A DNA stretch of 64,000 nucleotides from Mactromeris polynyma (lineage: Eukaryota > Mollusca > Bivalvia > Venerida > Mactridae), in contig JASFXZ010000045.1 in the NCBI GenBank assembly GCA_032209605.1, positions 1,674,001 to 1,738,000 on the forward strand. The letters run 5' to 3'. This document shows positions 10,629 through 22,200 of the stretch, one piece after another. A program made the translations under genes and the position numbers. Position 1 is the stretch's first letter; every line of letters begins with the position of its first letter. The notes beneath the pieces are model-generated. The model was not told the DNA's origin, ran no database searches, and saw only the letters and a program-made list of their open reading frames with translations.

Positions 10629-13600
10629 TCACTGTTGTGGCAATAAATTTGGTTGTGGGAGTGTTTCAGATTCGTTATCATCTCCTTGATCAAGTTGAAG
10701 TGATTCTCTAAAAATTCTTAGGTTCTCCGTTTCATCCTGATACTGAAAGCATTCGCTCCTTATATGTTGTGCTCTAATGACATTTTCTATGGCTCGTGGT
10801 ATGTCTCCTTTGAGTTGGTATAGTCGTGCTTTTGAAACATAAAACTTCATTTTGCGCCTTGATTCAACAAGTTGTCCGGATTTGAAACTTTCTTTCACTG
10901 TCCTTATCAATCCTTCGGCAATCATGATATCTGATTCAGAAACAACTCTGGTCAAGTCCATTTCGAAATATGGCCCAATGTTCAAATGGATGAACACTTT
11001 GTACAAGCAAAAAGATCGATATCCATACGTACCAAACTTGTCCATTTTATCGTGTATTATCATATTGACACTACCCTGGCAGAGTTCTAAAACTTGCTGT
11101 TTGTTTTCTTCATTGTCATATCTTAAAAGTTTCAATCGACCAAGAAACATTCTTGAATGATTGATCATATAACTAATAGTTGTATCATTGTATAAATGAG
11201 ACAGATTGTTGGCTAGAGAAAGCAAGTCCATGGATGTCTGCTGATCTAATCTACGCACCACCTGCTGATCTAATCTACGCACCACCTGTTGATCTAATCC
11301 AAGTGCCCCCTGTTGATCTAATCCAAGTGCCCCCTGCTGATCTAATCTACGCACCACCTGCTGATCTAATCCAAGTGCCCCCTGTTGATCTAATCCAAGC
11401 CCATCTGTTGATCTAATCTATGCACCGCCTGCTGATCTAATCCAAGTGCCCCCTGTTGATCTAATCCAAGTGCCCCCTGCTGATCTAATCCAAGCACCAC
11501 CTGTTGATCTAATCTATGCACCGCCTGCTGATCTAATCCAAGTGCCCCCTGCTGATCTAATCCAAGCACCACCTGTTGATCTAATCTATGCACCACCTGT
11601 TGATCTAATCTATGCACCACCTGTTGATCTAATCTATGCACCGCCTGCTGATCTAATCTATGCACCACCTGTTGATCTAATCTATGCACCGCCTGCTGAT
11701 CTAATCCAATTGCCCCCTGCTGATCTAATCCAAGCACCACCTGTTGATCTAATCTATGCACCACCTGTTGATCTAATCCAAGTGCCCCCTGCTGATCTAA
11801 TCCAAGCACCACCTGTTGATCTAATCCAAGTGCCCCCTGCTGATCTAATCCAAGCACCACCTGTTGATCTAATCCAAGCACCACCTGTTGATCTAATCCA
11901 AGCACCACCTGTTGATCTAATCCAAGCACCACCTGTTGATCTAATCCAAGTGCCCCCTGCTGATCTAATCCAATTGCCCCCTGCTGATCTAATCCAAGCA
12001 CCACCTGCTGATCTAATCTACGCACCACCTGCTGATATGATCTACGCACCACCTGCTGATCTAATCTACGCACCACCTGTTGATCTTATCCAAGTGCCCC
12101 CTGCTGATCTAATCCAATTGCCCCCTGCTGATATGATCCAAGTGCCCCCTGCTGATCTAATCCAAGTGCCGCCTGTTGATCTAATCCAAGTGCCCCCTGT
12201 TGATCTAATCCAAGTGCCGCCTGTTGATCTAATCCAAGTGCCCCCTGCTGATCTAATCCAAGTGCCGCCTGTTGATCTAATCCAAGTGCCCCCTGCTGAT
12301 CTAATCCAATTGCCCCCTGCTGATCTAATCCAAGCACCACCTGTTGATCTAATCTATGCACCACCTGCTGATCTAATCCAAGCACCACCTGTTGATCTAA
12401 TCTATGCACCACCTGCTGATCTAATCCAAGTGCCGCCTGCTGATCTAATCCAATTGCCCCCTGCTGATCTAATCCAAGCACCACCTGTTGATCTAATCTA
12501 TGCACCACCTGCTGATCTAATCCAAGTGCCGCCTGTTGATCTAATCCAAGTGCCGCCTGCTGATCTAATCCAAGTGCCGCCTGCTGATCTAATCCAAGCA
12601 CCACCTGCTGATCTAATCTACGCACCACCTGCTGATCTAATCTACGCACCACCTGCTGATCTAATCCAAGTGCCGCCTGCTGATCTAATCCAATTGCCCC
12701 CTGCTGATCTAATCCAAGCGCCACCTGTTGATCTAATCTATGCACCACCTGCTGATCTAATCCAAGTGCCGCCTGCTGATCTAATCCAATTGCCCCCTGC
12801 TGATCTAATCCAAGCGCCACCTGTTGATCTAATCTATGCACCGCCTGCTGATCTAATCCAAGTGCCGCCTGTTGATCTAATCCAAGTGCCCCCTGCTGAT
12901 CTAATCCAAGCGCCACCTGCTGATCTAATCCAAGCGCTGCCTGCTGATTTACTCTGTGCGCCGCCTGCTGATCTAATCCAAGCGCTGCCTGCTGATTTAA
13001 TCTGTGCGCCGCACTTATTGCGCGTTTTGTGCATACGAAAATGTCTGGCAGTGTTCTATCCACATTGAGTTCTGGCAGTAGATGTTCAAATGCGTCTACC
13101 AATGTTTCAATTTCAAGAGGATTTACAACCTGTTGTGTTAATAGCCACAAGGCTACAATAAGTTGTATGATCAGTTTGTCACGTTCTCTGTCTTCCGTGG
13201 TGACAATAATTTCATTCCGAAACGTATGAATAAGTTTCCTTGGGTCAGTTGTACTATATTCAATTGGCTTTTTATCCCACTGACTTTTGTATTCGTAGTA
13301 AACATCCCTCAATAATTGTGAATATTGGTATTCGGCGTGGCCAAGTTGTCTTTCCTGTGATAAAAGAAGTCTGATGCTGTCCTTCAAATCAGAAAGTCCA
13401 AGTAGCCAGATGCTCTCTAAAAACCTAGACATTGGAACATTATGATAGAGACCCTGAAGAAATGAAAAAAGCTGGATACGAGTTGAACCTGTTCCTGTTT
13501 GATAGCCAGTCTGTAATTGTATCGATAGCTGATGCGTAATCATTCCACATTCTGCTAGAATTGGGATTTTCAGTGGAATTTTTGTATAAATTTCTACATC

Positions 13601-13699
13601 ACTTGGTATTTGACATATTGCCTGCATTAAGACATTGTAAAATTTCCACTTGTCTGTTTTGTTTGACCTAATACTTATCGTATTATCCATATTTTCCAT
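10629..13699 (-). pseudogene. octapeptide-repeat protein, paralog copy B, broken in the array
   Basis: Paralog of copy A with the same start context (ATG 13699-13697) and the same last codons (stop at 10629). The N-terminal ~230 residues and the C-terminal ~190 residues are intact and very like copy A. Between them lies a huge array of LDQQ octapeptides. Two lesions occur, both inside the array: TTA (Leu) to TAA at 12088-12086, and a 1-nt deletion near 11401 (a 23-bp unit). As read, translation would stop after about 537 codons and lose the TPR-like C-terminal region. Because lesions sit only in the low-complexity array and both unique ends are clean, an assembly or base-calling error, or very recent inactivation, is as plausible as an old pseudogene. 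Confidence 0.7.
11238..13012 (-). repeat. 24-bp coding minisatellite, about 74 LDQQ octapeptide units
   Basis: About 1.78 kb of head-to-tail 24-bp units. On the minus strand each encodes a variable tetrapeptide (AALG, GALG, GAIG, VVLG, AVHR, VVHR, VVRR) plus LDQQ. Third-position and tetrapeptide variants recur in blocks, which suggests unequal exchange or slippage of multi-unit segments. A 24-bp period with no stop in one unit leaves several frames open, including a long antisense frame that is not a gene. Copy A has only 4 units. Confidence 0.95.
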
Positions 13700-13708
13700 A
13701 TTTTCCAA

Positions 13709-14060
13709 ACTATAATGTTTAAGTGATTATAACACTGTAACACAACTTATGAATGTAATATGCATGATGTGTAACGACGGGACTAGTCATTGATTAGACT
13801 ATCACAGATAAGATATATAAACTTGTAAATACTTGTTACCAAATTCTTCATTTTTCCCACTGTGAATATATTTGAGGGGTTTCCCAACAGTGGTGTCCAT
13901 ATCTAAAAGGTCAAGGTTACAGAGCAGGATTTCACTTTGTTCATTTTCCAATGTAATCTATAGTGAATATAGTTATTTGTGTCCAGTCCAGAACTTAGTT
14001 GTCTATTGTGGGAGTTTTAAACTTGGCAAAGATGATCATCATATAAGAAGATACAGCAAA
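13709..14060. repeat. upstream flank of copy B (duplicated segment)
   Basis: Near-identical to 4850-5205 beside copy A, extending the duplicated segment upstream of the coding region. It presumably carries the promoter or 5' UTR. Similarity to copy A ends at AGAAGATACAG (copy A: AGAAGATGCAG). Confidence 0.8.
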
Positions 14061-14094
14061 TTAAAAAATGGGGCCCATATCAAAAGGGTCAAAG

Positions 14095-14215
14095 TTTGAG
14101 AACATCATCAAGGTCACAGTGCATCATCAAGGTCACGGTGCATGGTCAAGGTCCAAGTGCATTGTTCATGTCAAAATCGTGTCCAGTCAAGAACTTTGTT
14201 GTCTGACCTGGGATT
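14095..14215. repeat. short ATCAAGGTCACAGTGC repeats
   Basis: Three imperfect units of the type ATCAAGGTCAC(A/G)GTGCA lie in tandem, followed by GTCCAGTCAAGAACTTTG, which also resembles GTCCAGTCCAGAACTT at 13981. Probably part of an old dispersed element. Confidence 0.5.
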
Positions 14216-14324
14216 TATAATTAATTTGACAACATTTGCTTCCCTTTCTAAATACCATGACTTCTGCAGCCCAAAAAAATCACTTTGGAAATGTTTTGAC
14301 CGATTGCCAAGTGAAAGACAAAGT

Positions 14325-14480
14325 GTTGATTGCATTAAATAGAAATGATACAAGATTCCCCACTCTTGCAAAACTAGCATGGAAGTACCTGTCAATTCCA
14401 ATTACTTTGGAGCTGTCAGAGCATGCTTGTAGCGAACCGCAAAATGAAATTACTGGAGACAGTCAAAACCTCTGAACCTA
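14325..14480 (+). pseudogene. hAT transposase C-terminal fragment
   Basis: The plus frame reads RFPTLAKLAWKYLSIPIT, the conserved start of the hAT family C-terminal dimerisation domain. The Ser-Glu-Arg-x-Phe-Ser block that should follow is degraded, and the frame ends at 14473. Only about 50 residues remain, with no zinc finger or catalytic region nearby. It is a dead remnant. Confidence 0.65.
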
Positions 14481-15442
14481 CTGCTGACATTAAGAATAAT
14501 CCTGAACTGTCTGTAAAGAAACAAGATCTACATGCTGTGAATATCCAAGCCCTGCCGGCGCTGTCCAAGCTTGTATGATGAGGCTATGCAATCATGTTCT
14601 AAAATAGTGTTTGATGAGCGAAAGAAATACTGTTTATTGAAATAAATCAGTAAATTGTTACACATATATTATGCTTGTAATTTATTGTACATTGGGTATC
14701 CGGTTACCAAATTTGTACCTGGGTACCCACCAAAACATACCTGCCCCGTGGATTCCAGGGTACTCATGTTAGTGATGTCCCAGCTTGTAGCTGATGTAAG
14801 AAGATTTTAAGAATATCAACAAACACGATTGAAGCTTCTGTGCTATAACTCTTATAAACATACATACATAAGACTACACATGTATAGCAATTATCTCGCC
14901 TTCATTAGCATGATAATAACACCCATGCAGGCCCCAAAACAGACATAATTGTTTTATTTGTGTCTTACACCTTGACCAAAAATCTTTAAATGCATATATA
15001 CTTCACGGTCTTCACCCCAACCTTCCAACAATGTTGGACATATTTTTTTCACATGTTGACTGGTCAGTCCAGCCATCTGTCATTAGACCAATCCTTGTCC
15101 TGATGATCTTACGAACGCCAAGGCGCCGGTTTTAAAAGTGTTAAAATGATTGGTCTGTTAGTCGCTTAGATAGACCTCTACTACTGGATTTTTTATGCAT
15201 TTTTGATGTTGAAATAAAGTAATATCTACCATTAGATGATGAAACAGGTACCCAAGTTGTCTGTATTAACATTGAAGCCCTAATCTTATTATTTTGCTAA
15301 TAATTAGGGAAAATTCATTTGATAATAGTCTCTTGCCAATATACTTATACTTCATATAATGAGAGTTTGGTGCACAACAGTTGTGACAGAAACTGTTGCT
15401 GTAGTTTTGCATTAAACCATCAATATCTTGATGTAATTTCAG
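14481..15442. other. non-coding sequence before the first visible hemicentin exon
   Basis: No exon or clear repeat was recognised. It is presumably part of a long upstream hemicentin intron, since the exon at 15443 starts in phase 1 within a domain series. Whether that intron also contains the octapeptide-repeat genes cannot be told from this window. Confidence 0.5.
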
Positions 15443-16230
15443 CTGAAGCAAGAATTATACGGCCTCCAGATAATGTCGGGGAAGACATTGGTAGGAATGC
15501 TACACTTAAGTGCAAAGCAGATGGCCTGCCAGTACCCAAAGTGTTCTGGCGTAGAGCCGACGGCAAACCTCTGGACTTTGGTGGTAGAGTTCATCAACTT
15601 GTTGAAAATTTGTTCATACAAAGTAAGTGACCCAGAGTCTCAAAAATTGTTATACTGACAAAATATTTCATGATATGGAAGAATAGATGAGAGATGACAA
15701 ACTAACCATTTCTTTTCAATAACTTGAGTGCAGATTGGTATATTGAAATGGTACTTGGCCTGATTTGGCTTATATATACAGAGTGAGAACAATGAACGGC
15801 ATATGAGTTGAGGGTCTATGTTAATGAAAATAAATAAATATTTACACTTATTAACCTGAGTTTAGATGGATATATTGAAATGAAGCTTTGGCCTTTAGGT
15901 TACTTGCAAGTGGCCCCTCATGGTACCTTGGGCATTCTATAAGATCCCTTGCCTATATTTTCCTTGGTCCATCTTATTCTTTTCAAAACGACCATGTATA
16001 GTGGTAGATATCGTTCGTGAATGCAAAGTTGATGAAAAAGAAACTTGTCTAAGTCTGCTGTTTTGTTCATACAGGACATGTGGCTAGGGTCACTACTTGC
16101 TGTAATTAATAATGAATGATGTAATACATTTTAGATCTTAGAGTGGATGATGAAGGGCTTTATGTTTGTGCAGCACAAAACCAGTTTGGTACAGCCGAGG
16201 CATCAGCGTATTTGACTATCACTGGCATTG
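15443..16230 (+). CDS. HMCN1: hemicentin Ig domain 1 of window (exons 15443-15622, 16135-16230)
   Basis: 92 residues. The B-strand Cys is in LKCKADG, the core Trp in VFWRR, and the F-strand Cys in [11 protein letters not shown]. The internal intron is phase 1 (donor AAAGTAAGTG, acceptor TTTTAG). The exon opens with A-E-A-R rather than the usual V-P-P linker. The internal intron shows no clear repeat. Confidence 0.9.
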
Positions 16231-19200
16231 GTAGGAAGATTATATATTATTGATGTTTATGAGTGACTTAGATGTTTTTGAGTGGCTGAGACAGTTGTGA
16301 GTGACCGAGACAGTTGTGAGTGACTGAGACAGTTGTGAGTGACTGAGACAGTTGTGAGTGACTGAGACAGTTGTGAGTGACTGAGACAGTTGTGAGTGAC
16401 TGAGACAGTTGTGAGTGACTGAGACAGTTGTGAGTGACTGAGACAGTTGTGAGTGACTGAGACAGTTGTGAGTGACTGAGACAGTTGTGAGTGACTGAGA
16501 CAGTTGTGAGGGTCTGAGACAGTCGTGAGTGGCTGAGACAGTCGTGAGTGGCTGAGACAGTCGTGAGTGGCTGAGACAGTCGTGAGTGGCTGAGACAGTC
16601 GTGAGTGGCTGAGACAGTTGTGAGTGACTGAGACAGTTGTGAGTGACTGAGACAGTTGTGAGGGTCTGAGACAGTCGTGAGTGGCTGAGACAGTCGTGAG
16701 TGGCTGAGACAGTCGTGAGTGGCTGAGACAGTTGTAAGAGATGATTCTTAGTGACAGATAGTTCTGAGTGGTTGAAACAGTTCTGAGTTGCTGAGATAAT
16801 TGTGAATGGCTTAAATGGTTGTGCGTAGCTAAGACAGTTGTGGGTGGCTTAAATGAAGTAGAAGTTGTTTAGTAATGATTTGAGCTATGCTTTGAAGTAG
16901 TCAAATTTACGTGAGGTTTAGCATGATGTTATCATCAGGGAAATAAATTGAATTGTCACGGGGAAGAAATGTACAAAACCGAAAAAGAAAATGACTATGT
17001 TCACAAAAGGAAAATAATTCAATCATAATTGTTTATAAAACAATAAAATGAAGTGTGTAATTATGTAAAAATGGTGTACTGATTGCTGTAGAAGTATTTG
17101 GATCAGCATTCTACATGTATTTGTATTCAAAAGCTGTTTATGACATTTTTTATAAAGAAAATTATGCTTTTGCCCTTTTTTTTATTTACATCAGTAATGT
17201 ACATGTGCATTTCTTACACAACTTTTTTCCTGGTGACATTGATGCCTTGCATCAACTTTCTCCTGTTACTTGCAGTGCTGATTTAAAACTATTGCCTACC
17301 TACCTTTCTAGCTTCACACAGTAGGTTCTGGCCACAAGAAACCAATAATTTTTTTAATGTATCTGTATGGATGCTTTTTATTTCAGTGGCGCCACTAATT
17401 GGCTACATGGATCCAGCAATTGAGGTCATTCAAGGAGAAAATGTGGAATTAAATTGTCAAGCATTGCTAGGCAACCCTGTTCCTTCTGTTCAGTGGTTAC
17501 GTAGAGGTCAGCCTATTAGGTCGGATGATTTTATTACAAACTACGGTGATGGCAGCATAATTATAGAGGATGTTCAGGTGATGTCTTATATAATTATTGA
17601 TTTTTGTTTCATCAACACCAATTGTGAAATTGATGCAAAATAATTTAAAGTCTTTAGTCTTCAAGTTTTAGTACAGGAGCAGTGACATTTGTTTTGCACC
17701 AAACGCATAAATGAAATGAAGCTTAAATTTTGTTCTCCATTACATTACCAATTTTACAAGTTGCTACTCACCAATCAAACTAAGATCGTTACAACTGTAG
17801 ATGTAGATGTGGAAGGTGGTGCCGATTGGATTTGCATACTAAAACTGTGAAATCCCTCATTGAGGCTAATCACTTTAATGTATTTTTTTCCCATTTAGGA
17901 ATTCCATAGTGACGATTATCTTTGCTCAGCTGTGAATGTCGGTGGAAATGCTTCGTTCATTGTCTCACTGAATGTACAAGGTAAGAGCTTAAAAGGAGGA
18001 GTTGTCCAACATCATGATCTGCCTTGCCCAAAGTTGCCCTAAAACAATGTTTACATTTTTCATCACCTGCCATTTTTTGGCTATCATAATTGGAGGAATT
18101 AGATCAACATATTTATATTTTCATAATTGCATAAGGATAGTTTTTTAGCTGCACTATTTGAGGAATAGGGGGACATGGGGGGCTATTGTACTTACCCTGG
18201 TGTTGGTATCTGCTTGGTTTAGCTGCACTATTTGAGGAATAGGGGGACATGGGGGGCTATTGTACTTGTCCTGGTGTTGGTATCTGCTTGGTTTAGCTGC
18301 ACTATTTGAGGAATAGGGGGACATGGGGGGCTATTGTACTTGTCCTGGTGTTGATATCTTCTTGGTTTAGCTGCACTATTTGAGGAATAGGGGGACATGG
18401 GGGGCTATTGTACTTGTCCTGGTGTTGATATCTTCTTGGTTTAGCTGCACTATTTGAGGAATAGGGGGACATGGGGGGCTATTGTACTTGTCCTGGTGTT
18501 GGTATCTGCTTGGTTTAGCTGCACTATTTGAGGAATAGGGGGACATGGGGGGCTATTGTACTTGTCCTGGTGTTGGTATCTGCTTGGTTTAGCTGCACTA
18601 TTTGAGGAATAGGGTGACATGGGGGGCTATTGTACTTGCCCTGGTGTTGGTATCTGCTTGGTTTAGCTGCACTATTTGAGGAATAGGGGGCATGAGGGGC
18701 TATTGTACTTGTCCTGGTGTTGGTATCTGCTTGGTTTAGCTGCACTATTTGAGGAATAGGGGGACATGGGGGGCTATTGTACTTGTCCTGGTGTTGGTAT
18801 CTGCTTGGTTTAGCTGCACTATTTGAGGAATAGGGGGACATGGGGGGCTATTGTACTTGTCCTGGTGTTGGTATCTGCTTGGTTTAGCTGCACTATTTGA
18901 GGAATAGGGGGACATGAGGGGCTATTGTACTTGCCCTGGTGTTGGTATCTGCTTGGTTTAGCTGCACTATTTGAGGAATAGGGGGACATGGGGGGCTATT
19001 GTACTTGTCCTGGTGTTGGTACCTGCTTGGTTTAGCTGCACTATTTGAGGAATAGGGGGACATGGGGGGGCTATTGTACTTGCCCTGGTGTTGGTATCTG
19101 CTTGGTTTAGCTGCACTATTTGAGGAATAGGGGGACATGGGGGGCTATTGTACTTGTCCTGGTGTTGGTATCTGCTTGGTTTAGCTGCACTATTTGAGGA

Positions 19201-22200
19201 ATAGGGGGACATGGGGGGCTATTGTACTTGTCCTGGTGTTGGTATCTGCTTGGTTTAGCTGCACTATTTGAGGAATAGGGGGACATGGGGGGCTATTGTA
19301 CTTACCCTGGTGTTGGTATCTGCTTGGTTTTGCTGCACTATTTGAGGAATAGGGGGACATGAGGGGCTATTGTACTTACCCTGGTGTTGGTATCTGCTTG
19401 GTTTAGCTGCACTATTTGAGGAATAGGGGGACATGAGGGGCTATTGTACTTACCCTGGTGTTGGTATCTGCTTGGTTTAGCTGCACTATTTGAGGAATAG
19501 GGGGACATGGGGGGCTATTGTACTTACCCTGGTGTTGGTATCTGCTTGGTTTAGCTGCACTATTTGAGGAATAGGGGGACATGAGGGGCTATTGTACTTA
19601 CCCTGGTGTTGGTATCTGCTTGGTTTAGCTGCACTATTTGAGGAATAGGGTGACATGGGGGGCTATTGTACTTGTCCTGGTGTTGGTATCTGCTTGGTTT
19701 AGCTGCACTATTTGAGGAATAGGGGGGCATGGGGGGGCTATTGTACTTACCCTGGTGTGGGTATCTGCTTGGTTTAGCTGCACTATTTGAGGAATAGGGG
19801 GACATGGGGGGGCTATTGTACTTGTCCTGGTGTTGGTATCTGCTTGGTTTAGCTGCACTATTTGAGGAATAGGGGGACATGGGGGGCTATTGTACTTGCC
19901 CTGGTGTTGGTATCTGCTTGGTTTAGCTGCACTATTTGAGGAATAGGGGGACATGGGGGGCTATTGTACTTGTCCTGGTGTTGGTATCTGCTTGGTTTAG
20001 CTGCACTATTTGAGGAATAGGGGGACATGGGGGGCTATTGTACTTGCCCTGGTGTTGGTATCTGCTTGGTTTAGCTGCACTATTTGAGGAATAGGGGGAC
20101 ATGGGGGGGGGGGCTATTGTACTTGCCCTGGTGTTGGTATCTGCTTGGTTTAGCTGCACTATTTGAGGAATAGGGGGACATGAGGGGCTATTGTACTTGC
20201 CCTGGTGTTGGTATCTGCTTGGTTTAGCTGCACTATTTGAGGAATAGGGGGACATGGGGGGCTATTGTACTTGCCCTGGTGTTGGTATCTGCTTGGTTTA
20301 GCTGCACTATTTGAGGAATAGGGGGACATGAGGGGCTATTGTACTTGTCCTGGTGTTGGTATCTGCTTGGTTTAGCTGCACTATTTGAGGAATAGGGGGA
20401 CATGAGGGGCTATTGTACTTGTCCTGGTGTTGGTATCTGCTTGGTTTAGCTGCACTATTTGAGGAATAGGGGGACATGGGGGGCTATTGTACTTGCCCTT
20501 GTGTTGGTATCTGCTTGGTTTTTGTTTAGTTAAATATCATTGTAACTTCTGGTAGTATTGGATTAAAAGTTTACACAAGTAAACAGGGTTATAAGAAGCT
20601 GTGTAACCATATCCCATAACTGGGACCACCGTTATGACAGAGGTGTCCTCCTTTTATAACTTCGAAAATCCAGGTTAAACTTTTTCATTCAGTGTGATAA
20701 ACATGTCTATAAAATTATGCAACATTGATAGACAGTTACCTGAAGCTTCGCACCAGTGTTTGAGACTGTATACCAAGACTGAAAGATCCAGACGGACATC
20801 AATCAAGAAAACCACTACCTTAAAAGAGGTCTTCTAGGTTTACAGAATAAAACCATCACTATCAAATGCTAAGGAATGTTATTCATTGTAGAAATATGAA
20901 ATATTTGACTGTGGAAAACTCTCAGAAGGTTTTTGAAATCTGATCCAGAGCAACTGAGGTTGAACAAATATAAGATATTTGTCACAGTAGACCATACAGC
21001 CAGAATCATTTAACATACATGTGTAGTTCCTATACCGAGCAAAACTTAATTATGCAACATATTCATTTTTGTTGCTTTTCTTTACATTCCTGTCAACAAA
21101 TATAATTTTTTTCTTTTTAAGCACAGAGCCTGTAGCAAAAAACACCAGTGTACCAGTATGAGTTACTAACTGGTACTTGTGCATAATTCAGAGATTGTAA
21201 AATTCAATTGTAAGAATCTCAACCATGGCCGGATGTTAACCTTTGACCTACTATCTGGAGATAGGAGTCAAGAGCTCTATCCCAGTCTATTATGCCTTCA
21301 TTGTTTTGGTTTCAGAATTGCAAATAATGTTATAGATCATCTTAGCTGTGTGAATGCTGAAGTTCAGTTTGAATTTTTCGGCACAGCCGTACTAATATGG
21401 TTTTGCTATTTGCATATCATTGTTGTGTAAACCAATCAAATCTTACGTTAACCACCAAGGCAATTTCTCTTCATTGGTTAACCTTTCGATAAGGGGTACA
21501 TTGCCTTACCGAAATCCTCCGAATTTCGGTGAATTTACCAAAATCAATATTGGATCTTGAGTGACCAGCAATCGTAACAGCTCGGCATTCTTTATGTTGC
21601 ACAACATATCCTAACCTTCAAATTGCGCCGACCATCTTTTTTCAAGATAGTTCTTGTTTTATCATGTATCACACCATCATCATTTCAGTCCCTCCAACTT
21701 TTAATGAAACACTAGAGAACCAACAGATTGATTTTGACATTGCTGAAGGAGGTAGAGTAGTGTTACCTTGTGAAGTAGATGGTGACCCATTGCCAGACAT
21801 TAACTGGTAAGATTCAGTATTAGTATGCTATCAAGAAAGTAATAGCTGCTCATTTAAGCTGAAATTGTCACACATTTCAAAATGCAAGATTAAGTACTAA
21901 ATATTTTACCATTTTCATATATATTTAGTGGATGCGATATACTTGTAATAATGAACTTTAATGATTCTTTATTATTTATTGATTGTGAAACTTAGGTTGC
22001 TCTTTTAGTAATTTTCACTGTGAAATTGAAGGCTTATGTATACTCACAGTTTCATGTATGTCAGTGTTCAAAATCACTACTGAAATTATTGAAAACTGAC
22101 TTGAGTATTGTATATGGAATAAGTAATTAAAGTATTGTTATTTACCAATGTCACATCTACTTGGAGTAAAATGACAATGGAAAAATATATGAGGCACTAG

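Noticed and set aside
11446..13068. 540-codon plus-strand frame of P-P-x-D-L-I-x-x repeats
   Set aside because: It is the antisense of the LDQQ array. A 24-bp period keeps several frames open; it has no unique coding sequence on either side.
14236..14475. 79-codon plus frame as a gene
   Set aside because: Only its second half resembles a protein, a decayed hAT C-terminal block; no intact transposase is nearby.
18524..20255. Several minus-strand frames with [17 protein letters not shown] repeats
   Set aside because: They arise from the 74-bp intronic satellite; the period is not a multiple of three, and the frames have no unique sequence.
18147..20520. CRISPR-like regular repeats
   Set aside because: Contiguous tandem units without unique spacers, in an intron of an animal gene.
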